A stretch of 47,305 nt of DNA, from assembly GCA_020053305.1 (NCBI GenBank), contig JAGVNJ010000063.1:1-47305 (forward strand). The letters run 5' to 3'. Made by a program: the position numbers and the translations under genes. The notes under the pieces are model-generated. The model saw only the letters and a list, made by a program, of their open reading frames with translations, had not been told where the DNA came from and did no database searches. Every line of letters begins with the position of its first letter. Within the stretch, counting starts at the first letter, position 1. This DNA is from Candidatus Edwardsiibacteriota bacterium (GTDB taxonomy: Bacteria; Edwardsbacteria; AC1; EtOH8). Below, in pieces: positions 41,839 through 47,305 of this stretch.

Positions 41839-42260
41839 TAACAAGTTAGTTTTAGCATAACTTACGAAATTCGCATAGCCACTCGCGCCATCCTCCTGAG
41901 GCGGTCAAGAAGGCGGACATGCCGGAACCAAATTAGACAGGATTAACATGATTTACCGGATTTATTAATGGGGACGGTTAATAAATTGCATTTATCACGC
42001 ACGATGTTGACAAAAATGTATCATTGCGGCTTCTTGTCATACCTGCCCCGCATCACTGTGCGGGATAAACTCCAGCAGGTATCCAGAAGGATTACACTGG
42101 ATTCCCGCCTGCGCGGGAATGACATATTGCGTTATTTATTTGCCGGGGTCTACTAATAACTGCTCCGAATAGTAAACACAATTAAGAGAAAATATGATGG
42201 CTGAAATGCGCCTTTGGCGTATGGCCAATCAAGGAAATGACTATACAAGTTAATAGATAG
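41839..42260. other. gene-free region with dispersed repeats
   Basis: It holds a word like gacaggattaacatgattta (41937-41956) and a composite unit at 42036-42123 with inverted ends GTCAT...ATGAC. Inside that unit are hairpins ccccgcatca-ctgtgcgggg-like and gattcccgc-ctg-cgcgggaat. A 62-codon frame across it follows the repeat and is not a convincing gene. Confidence 0.6.
42036..42123. repeat. dispersed repeat, gattcccgc...gcgggaatgac type
   Basis: The end gattcccgcctgcgcgggaa, followed by tgaca, recurs at 43528-43552 (with gcattcgc in the middle). A related unit is at 44543-44653. The unit is bounded by gtcat/atgac. Confidence 0.7.
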
Positions 42261-43490
42261 ATGAAAAAATCCATCACCGGCGGCTGGCATTGGCCGGCCA
42301 AAATGTTCTGCTATAAAAAGCCCATAGAAAATTCCGACCGGCCGGATTTTTTGACCATCCCCCTGTGGCGGGGCGGCAAGGCCTCGGTTTTCCCCGGGGA
42401 CTGGGTCCATGCCTACGACGCCATCGGCTATGATTCAAAGGGCCTGCCGGTCTATGCCCCGCTGGCCGGGCAGGTGGAGAGGGTGGAGGATTTCCCCGAT
42501 CTGGTGGCCCGGCCCAGGAATTTTGATTTTCCCCGGCTGACGATTTATCTGCAGGTGTCCCAGGCCCAGCACCAGCCGAGCGTTGTGCTGGAGGCCTTTC
42601 CCCGCTTCTGGGAGCGGACCCGGGGAGATCTGGGCCATCGGATATGGGAGGCCGGGATCAGGGACCTGCAGGAGCCGCCGGACGCAGAACTGCTGATATT
42701 CAACGGCCTGAACCTGGAGCCGCCGGTGTCGGGCAGCATCCGGCTGCTGCGGGAAACCCCGGAAAGTTTGATCGAAGGAATGCGGATCATGATGCAGGTT
42801 CACCGCTCGGTGCGGGGGAGGGTGGTCATTTCATCCGACATGCCGGATCTGATAGAGCGGATGAGGGCGCTGTTGACCAGCGCGGTGAATATATCGGTGG
42901 ATATCATGGATCCCAAATATCCCCAGGGCCATGACAGCCTGCTGAAGGATAATTTCCCGGGATCCCAAAGCTCCCGGGTCTACGGTCTGGAGGAGGTGTG
43001 GAACATCCGGCAGGCGGTGATCGAAGGCCTGCCGATGGTCTCCAAGCTGTGCACCGTCTGGGACCAGACCTCCGGGCAGTCGGCCAACATCCGCCTGCCG
43101 CTGGGTATAAACATGGAGCAGATATTCAAACGCGACCTGTCGCGCTATCGCAAGATCAAGCTGATCCTGGGCGGGCTGATGACCGGGCAGAGCTACTACA
43201 GCCCGAAGATGCCGGTGACCCCGGACACCGACGGGGTGATCATGATGAAGGACGACGTTTCCTGGGAGAACAACCTGTGCAGCAACTGCGGGGAGTGCGC
43301 CAATATCTGCCCCCGGAACCTAAGCCCCCATTGCCTATATGCCGCGGTGGGCAGCGGCGAAATAAAAAAATATTCCGCCCTGGGCCTGGGGAAATGCTTA
43401 GAGTGCGGGCTGTGCAGTTTCGTCTGCCCGTCGCGGATCCATCTGCTGCACCAGATCAAGGTGGGCAAGACGATGATGAAGGGCGGTTGA
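42261..43490 (+). CDS. RnfC-like electron transport complex subunit
   Basis: The 409-residue protein matches RnfC in order: an N-terminal region (IPLWRGGKASVFPGDWVHAY, ~47-66, then PVYAPLAGQVERVED), a central Rossmann-like domain with KYPQGHDSLL (~219-228, where RnfC usually has YPQGGEKQL), SANIRLPLGINMEQIF (~274-289), and two C-terminal [4Fe-4S] motifs CSNCGECANICPR (~340-352) and CLECGLCSFVCPS (~378-390). In Rnf, RnfC takes or gives electrons from NADH at the membrane. It is followed by an RnfD-like gene but by no rnfG, E, A or B. Confidence 0.8.
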   Translation: MKKSITGGWHWPAKMFCYKKPIENSDRPDFLTIPLWRGGKASVFPGDWVHAYDAIGYDSKGLPVYAPLAGQVERVEDFPDLVARPRNFDFPRLTIYLQVSQAQHQPSVVLEAFPRFWERTRGDLGHRIWEAGIRDLQEPPDAELLIFNGLNLEPPVSGSIRLLRETPESLIEGMRIMMQVHRSVRGRVVISSDMPDLIERMRALLTSAVNISVDIMDPKYPQGHDSLLKDNFPGSQSSRVYGLEEVWNIRQAVIEGLPMVSKLCTVWDQTSGQSANIRLPLGINMEQIFKRDLSRYRKIKLILGGLMTGQSYYSPKMPVTPDTDGVIMMKDDVSWENNLCSNCGECANICPRNLSPHCLYAAVGSGEIKKYSALGLGKCLECGLCSFVCPSRIHLLHQIKVGKTMMKGG

Positions 43491-43527
43491 CGCGGCAGTT
43501 TCTCTCTAGGTGGATTATCCGGTCTTG

Positions 43528-43552
43528 GATTCCCGCATTCGCGGGAATGACA
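43528..43552. repeat. dispersed repeat, gattcccgc...gcgggaatgaca
   Basis: Short copy between the rnfC-like and rnfD-like genes; the arms attcccgc / gcgggaat are perfect inverted repeats. Confidence 0.7.
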
Positions 43553-43601
43553 CATTTCGATATTTATTCGTCGGAGTTATAATCAAAAGGAACTGATTTT
43601 A

Positions 43602-44492
43602 ATGTTCAACGTATCGTTGTGGCCCCATATCCGCACCCGCTTCGACTGGAAACAGCTGGGCTTCCGCAGATTGATTGCCCTGCTGCCGCTGGCCGGGTTC
43701 GGCATCTACCTTTGGGGATGGGGCCTGGCATCATCGCTGTTGTTGTCCCTGTTTCTGGGGCTGGTCTGGCACATCTATGCTTTAAAAAAAGGCCGCCGGA
43801 AAAGAACGGATTTTTGGTTTGTCAACGACGCCATCCTGATCAGCCTGCTGATGCCGGTCGGCATCAGCGGAATCATTCCGGCCGGACTGACGGTGGTCTG
43901 CGGCATGCTGCGAACCTACGTCAGGGATCGGGAGTACGCCTATCCCCTGAACTTCCCCCTGGTGCTGGCGCTGCTGGTCCTGGCGGCGGGCAATTATTTC
44001 GGCGGGGAAACAAGCCTAAACAACTTCATCGGGCGGGGGGCCGTTTTTAGCGGTCGGTTGTATTTCCTTTCCGGGTGGCTACCGGTAGGGTTGACGGTTC
44101 TATTCTCGTTTCTATTCCTCAACCGGCTTTACAAATGGAGAATATTGCTGGCCGGTTTGTTGATGCCCCTGGCCTTTCTTTGTCTGCAATACCGGGCTTA
44201 CGGGGGGCTGGATCTATCCCAATTGTCCTGGATAATTAATCTGTTTCTGTTTTCGCTGGGGGTGCTGGGCACCGACCATATGTCAACCCCGGCCAGGTAC
44301 TGGGGGCAGTATTGGTACGGCATGTTATGCGGGATACTGATATTCCTTTTCTCCATAAAGGGGCTGATGCTGGAGGGGATCCTTTTTGCTCCTTTCATTG
44401 CCGGCCTGGCCACGCCGCTGCTGGACAAGCTGGGCGGGGTGGCTTTGCGCCCGGCCCAGACCTTCAATCTTCCCGTGGATCCCGGGATTTGA
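43602..44492 (+). CDS. RnfD/NqrB-like membrane subunit
   Basis: The 296-residue protein has about nine hydrophobic helices. The C-terminal pattern LGTDHMSTPARYWGQYWYGM, then GILIFLF and LEGILFAPFIAGLATPLLD matches the RnfD family segment in which a TDPxTSP-like motif is followed by GQ.I.G and PEG..FA.L..N...P. The FMN-linking Thr motif expected in the middle (SGAT) is not seen: that region reads GRGAVFSGRLY. It may not bind covalent FMN. It pairs with the RnfC-like gene upstream. Confidence 0.72.
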   Translation: MFNVSLWPHIRTRFDWKQLGFRRLIALLPLAGFGIYLWGWGLASSLLLSLFLGLVWHIYALKKGRRKRTDFWFVNDAILISLLMPVGISGIIPAGLTVVCGMLRTYVRDREYAYPLNFPLVLALLVLAAGNYFGGETSLNNFIGRGAVFSGRLYFLSGWLPVGLTVLFSFLFLNRLYKWRILLAGLLMPLAFLCLQYRAYGGLDLSQLSWIINLFLFSLGVLGTDHMSTPARYWGQYWYGMLCGILIFLFSIKGLMLEGILFAPFIAGLATPLLDKLGGVALRPAQTFNLPVDPGI

Positions 44493-44542
44493 CAGATCCT
44501 ACCGATATGCTATACACAGCGTCATAAATCGTAACATAGCGC

Positions 44543-44653
44543 GTCATTCCCGTCCTTCGGCCTTGCTCAGGATAAACCATGCACTGAGTTAATCGAATGT
44601 GTCCAGCGGGAATCCAGAAATATACTGGATTCCGGGTCAAGCCCGGAATGACA
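44543..44653. repeat. dispersed repeat unit upstream of recA
   Basis: Starts gtcattcccg and ends cccggaatgaca. The middle holds ccagcgggaatccag and ggattccgggtcaagcccgg. The recA frame is open through part of it, but only as a chance extension. Confidence 0.65.
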
Positions 44654-44730
44654 ATCTTCATAAGACTTATGTCGTCGTGTATACAATAAATAAAATAGGT
44701 TCAACGTATCATTTTGAGAGGAGTATGAAA

Positions 44731-45798
44731 ATGGCAGAGGGCGAAAAATCAAAAGCCTTGGATCTGGCGGTATCGCAGATCGAAAAGCAGTTCGGCAAAG
44801 GGGCCATCATGAAATGGGGCAGCCACGACGCCGGGGTCAACGTGGAGGTGATCCCCACCGGCTCCATATCGCTGGACTATGCCCTGGGGGTGGGCGGCGT
44901 GCCCCGCGGCAGGGTGGTGGAGATCTACGGCCCGGAGGCCTCGGGCAAGACCACCCTGGCCCTGTCCATAGTGGCCCAGGCCCAGAAGAAGGGCGGCACC
45001 GCCGCCTATATAGACGCCGAGCACGCCCTGGATTCCAAATACGCCCGAGCCCTGGGGGTGGACGTGGACAACCTGCTGATCTCCCAACCGGACACCGGCG
45101 AGGATGCCCTGGAGATAACCGAGACCCTGGTCCGCAGCAACGCCATGGACGTGATCGTGATCGATTCGGTGGCGGCCCTGGTGCCCAAGGCCGAGATCGA
45201 GGGCGACATGGGCGATTCCCACATGGGTCTGCAGGCCCGGCTGATGTCCCAGGCCCTGCGCAAGCTGACGGCGGTAGCCAACCGCTCCAAGACCTGCATC
45301 GTGTTCATCAACCAGATCCGGATGAAGATCGGGGTGATGTTCGGCAATCCCGAGACCACCCCCGGCGGCCTGGCGTTAAAATTCCACTCCTCGGTGCGGA
45401 TGGACATCCGCCGGATAGAGACCATCAAGCAGGGCGAGCAGATGATCGGCAACCGGGTGCGGGTGAAAGTGGTCAAGAACAAAATGGCCCCGCCCTTCCG
45501 GACCACCGAGTTCGAGATCATCTTCGGCGAGGGCATCTCCTACGTCGGCGACCTGATGGACCTGGCGGTGGAGAACAACGTCATCGAGAAGGCCGGGGCC
45601 TGGTTCTCCTACCAGGGGGAACGGCTGGGCCAGGGCCGGGACAACATCAAGACCATGCTCAAGCAGAATCCCGACCTGCTACAGAAGATAGAGGTCGACC
45701 TTAAAGCCAAGCTCAATCCGCCGGCCGGGCAGAAGGTTGAAGACAAGGATCCGGAGAAAGAGGAGAAGGAAGAGCCCAAGAAGCGGGGGCGGAAATAA
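44731..45798 (+). CDS. recA: recombinase RecA
   Basis: I choose ATG 44731 because GGAG (44720-44723) lies 7 bases upstream; ATG 44725 is too close to it, and the frame further upstream runs through a repeat. 355 residues. Landmarks: [19 protein letters not shown], Walker [10 protein letters not shown] (~69-77), MLV-type [10 protein letters not shown] (~94-103), [10 protein letters not shown] (~141-150), [19 protein letters not shown] (~160-178) and [20 protein letters not shown] (~192-211). The C-terminal tail is acidic and Lys-rich. It pairs homologous DNA and activates the SOS response. recX follows, the usual partner. Confidence 0.97.
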   Translation: MAEGEKSKALDLAVSQIEKQFGKGAIMKWGSHDAGVNVEVIPTGSISLDYALGVGGVPRGRVVEIYGPEASGKTTLALSIVAQAQKKGGTAAYIDAEHALDSKYARALGVDVDNLLISQPDTGEDALEITETLVRSNAMDVIVIDSVAALVPKAEIEGDMGDSHMGLQARLMSQALRKLTAVANRSKTCIVFINQIRMKIGVMFGNPETTPGGLALKFHSSVRMDIRRIETIKQGEQMIGNRVRVKVVKNKMAPPFRTTEFEIIFGEGISYVGDLMDLAVENNVIEKAGAWFSYQGERLGQGRDNIKTMLKQNPDLLQKIEVDLKAKLNPPAGQKVEDKDPEKEEKEEPKKRGRK

Positions 45799-45818
45799 AT
45801 CGCGTAACTCAACCCCGG

Positions 45819-45842
45819 CCCTTTCTCTTTGAAAGAGAAGGG
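45819..45842. repeat. hairpin repeat between recA and recX
   Basis: ccctttctcttt / gaaagagaagggg form an imperfect stem; similar in style to the hairpin at 22557-22582. Confidence 0.55.
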
Positions 45843-45852
45843 GAACTAGGGG

Positions 45853-46338
45853 ATGAGTTCAAATATGAGAACATTTAATCCCAAGGCATATGCCCTGCGG
45901 TTGTTGGAGCTGCGCGGCCGCTCGGTCAAGGACGTCAGGGACAAGCTCAAGGTAAAAGGGGCCTCCCCGGCAGACATCAAACTGGTGATAGACGATCTGC
46001 TGTCGCTGGGGCTTTTGGACGATGAGAAATTCGCCCGGGACTGGATCGAGAACCGGCAGCATTTCCGGCCCACCGGCGTGGTTCGTTTGAGACAGGAGCT
46101 TTTTGCCAAGGGGATAGACCGGGAGATAGTTGATCAGGCCATCAGGGAATACAAAAGCAATGCAGACGAGTTCCCGGCGGCCCTGGACCTGGCCCGAAGA
46201 AAGATGAAGCTGTACAGCAAACTGGAGCCCGATACTGCCAGGCGCCGTCTGGCGGGGTTTCTGGCCCGAAGGGGTTACGAGGTTTCGATAGTCTTGAAGG
46301 TTTTAAAGGAACTGCTGAAAGAAAATATTTTAGAATGA
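45853..46338 (+). CDS. recX: regulatory protein RecX
   Basis: The 161-residue (or 157 from ATG 45865) helical protein shows the RecX three-repeat layout: KAYALRLLELRGRSVKDVRDK (~11-31), SLGLLDDEKFARDWIENR (~50-67) and GVVRLRQELFAKGIDREIV (~73-91). It binds RecA filaments and limits their activity. It follows recA after 54 bases. Confidence 0.9.
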   Translation: MSSNMRTFNPKAYALRLLELRGRSVKDVRDKLKVKGASPADIKLVIDDLLSLGLLDDEKFARDWIENRQHFRPTGVVRLRQELFAKGIDREIVDQAIREYKSNADEFPAALDLARRKMKLYSKLEPDTARRRLAGFLARRGYEVSIVLKVLKELLKENILE

Positions 46339-46348
46339 GCTCTTGGCT

Positions 46349-46460
46349 GCGATAGCCTGAAGGCTATCGCTATAAACCATCAAGGCCTCTGGCGAGGCCT
46401 GACAAGGTAGCCCGATTTATCGGGGTTGATGATCAGTAGCGATGTCATTCATGGCATCGC
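46349..46460. repeat. array of four consecutive perfect or near-perfect hairpins
   Basis: In 112 bp there are four stem-loops: gcgatagcct/aggctatcgc (46349-46370), aggcctc/gaggcct (46383-46399), cccgat/atcggg (46411-46424) and gcgatgtcat/atggcatcgc (46439-46460). The first and last share the gcgat...atcgc ends. None is followed by a T-run. Confidence 0.7.
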
Positions 46461-46495
46461 AATGAAGAAAATATTATTTGTAAACATTCAGAGCG

Positions 46496-47194
46496 ATGGT
46501 AACTTCTATCTTAGCCTGGCTCAATAAAATATCCGCAGCGCGTGATGCCGACGCTGATTCTGTCGAACGCTACACGCCGGGCGAGGAGATAACTAACGCC
46601 ATCCTGCACGGGGTGGGACTGGGGCTGGCCATTGCGGCCCTGGCGGTGCTGGTGGTCATGGCCAGCCTGTCCGGGAATGCCTGGCACATTGTCAGTTTCA
46701 GCATTTATGGCGCGACCCTGGTACTGTTGTACTTGTCGTCGACCCTTTACCACGGTTTTTACGCCGGGCGGGTCAAGCAATTTTTCAGGATCTTCGACCA
46801 CTCGGCCATATTTCTGCTGATCGCCGGGACCTACACCCCGATAGCGCTGATAACCCTGCACGGCAGGCTGGGCTGGATGGTTTGTGGCGTGGTGTGGGGC
46901 ATAGCCGCGGCAGGCATCGTGGGCAAGGCTTTTTGGGCAAACCGCTTCGCGGTGCTGTCGACGTTACTGTACCTGGCGATGGGGTGGATCGTGGTGATCG
47001 TGGCCAAGCCCCTGCTGGCGCACCTCAATACCGCCAGCCTGGTGTTCCTGGGTCTGGGCGGGCTGTTCTACACGCTGGGGACGGTGTTCTACCTGTGGCG
47101 CAAATTGAAATTCCACCACGCCATCTGGCACCTGTTCGTGCTGGCCGGGAGCATCTGCCATTTTTTTACGGTGTTGTTTATGTTGCCGAGGTGA
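46496..47194 (+). CDS. hemolysin III / TrhA family membrane protein
   Basis: The 232-residue protein has seven hydrophobic helices. Family motifs are YTPGEEITNAILHGVGLGLA (~23-42), SSTLYHGF (~82-89), FDHSAIFLLIAGTYTP (~100-115) and HHAIWHLFVLAGSICHF (~203-219). The Ser, His and Asp residues of these motifs match the PAQR superfamily metal site. TrhA-type proteins affect membrane energetics and fluidity; the hemolysin name is historical. It stands alone after the hairpin array. Confidence 0.88.
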   Translation: MVTSILAWLNKISAARDADADSVERYTPGEEITNAILHGVGLGLAIAALAVLVVMASLSGNAWHIVSFSIYGATLVLLYLSSTLYHGFYAGRVKQFFRIFDHSAIFLLIAGTYTPIALITLHGRLGWMVCGVVWGIAAAGIVGKAFWANRFAVLSTLLYLAMGWIVVIVAKPLLAHLNTASLVFLGLGGLFYTLGTVFYLWRKLKFHHAIWHLFVLAGSICHFFTVLFMLPR

Positions 47195-47305
47195 ATAGAT
47201 TTTGTATTATCCTCAAAAATGCACGAAAAGCGGTACAAAGCTTCTGAAACCATTGTAAACACTGACACTATGTTTGCACTTCACTTACATAACCACCAAA
47301 ATCAT

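Noticed and set aside
41968-42156. 62-codon plus-strand frame
   Set aside because: Most of it is a dispersed palindromic repeat, and there is no ribosome-binding site.
44599-44730. N-terminal extension of recA to 44599
   Set aside because: The extra codons fall in a dispersed repeat; the Shine-Dalgarno at 44720 fits ATG 44731.
44493-44730. possible LexA box upstream of recA
   Set aside because: I could not find a convincing palindromic SOS operator; only repeats and a TATACA-like word are seen.

Overview
The window looks like a chromosomal segment of an anaerobic, Gram-negative-type bacterium, probably an uncultivated candidate phylum. Support for an anaerobe comes from a 2-oxoacid:ferredoxin oxidoreductase operon, several iron-sulfur electron-transfer proteins and RnfC/RnfD-like genes. 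Support for an outer membrane comes from a beta-barrel protein, Spy/CpxP-like periplasmic proteins, a family 9 glycosyltransferase and type IV minor pilins. Coding density is high, the sequence is fairly GC-rich, and nearly every gene is on the + strand. The phylum cannot be fixed without a search; TA06/WOR-3/Edwardsbacteria-like lineages are my guess from gene style only. Layout: (1) 1-730 holds tRNA-Gly(GCC) on the minus strand with terminators and partial copies of its 3' end. (2) 731-3506 is a four-subunit 2-oxoacid:ferredoxin oxidoreductase operon. (3) 3585-4872 holds a nucleotidyltransferase and a secreted Lys-rich protein. (4) 5042-9038 holds phospholipid genes (pgsA, pgpA), a Nudix protein, cinA and thpR. 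(5) 9136-12916 holds truA, a JAMM-motif protein, prfA, an exported protein with a broken signal peptide, and prmC. (6) 13012-24018 is a multi-subunit FAD/Fe-S amino-acid dehydrogenase of the HCN synthase / proline dehydrogenase / D-hydroxyproline dehydrogenase type. Its genes are split twice: by a small toxin-antitoxin-like pair (14462-15116), and by a 6.7-kb tandem duplication of an unrecognised four-gene membrane module, A-B-C-D then A'-B'-C'-D' (15826-22539). (7) 24057-29406 holds an XRE regulator, Hsp20, Lon, a glycosyltransferase, FmdB, HU and a 31-residue COX24/mS38-type basic protein. (8) 29524-33208 is an envelope-stress-like cluster: a beta-barrel protein, an ECF sigma factor, a GxxExxY gene wedged between sigma and its putative anti-sigma, and two Spy-like proteins. 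A decayed copy of the GxxExxY cassette lies 1.5 kb upstream. (9) 33293-41756 holds a membrane-bound sigma-54 activator followed by a minor-pilin operon with a well-spaced sigma-54 promoter and an upstream palindrome. One pilin is a 1054-residue fusion with a repeat-rich, probably propeller-like adhesin region. (10) 42261-47194 holds rnfC- and rnfD-like genes without other rnf genes, then recA, recX and a hemolysin III family gene. Two themes recur. Several sigma-70-type promoters (TTGACA, 17-18 bp, TATNNT) sit so close to the start codon that leaderless or near-leaderless mRNAs are predicted (pgsA, truA, fmdB, the sigma-54 activator). Intergenic gaps are filled with short palindromic repeat families. 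The best candidate for an undescribed system is the duplicated A-B-C-D membrane module.
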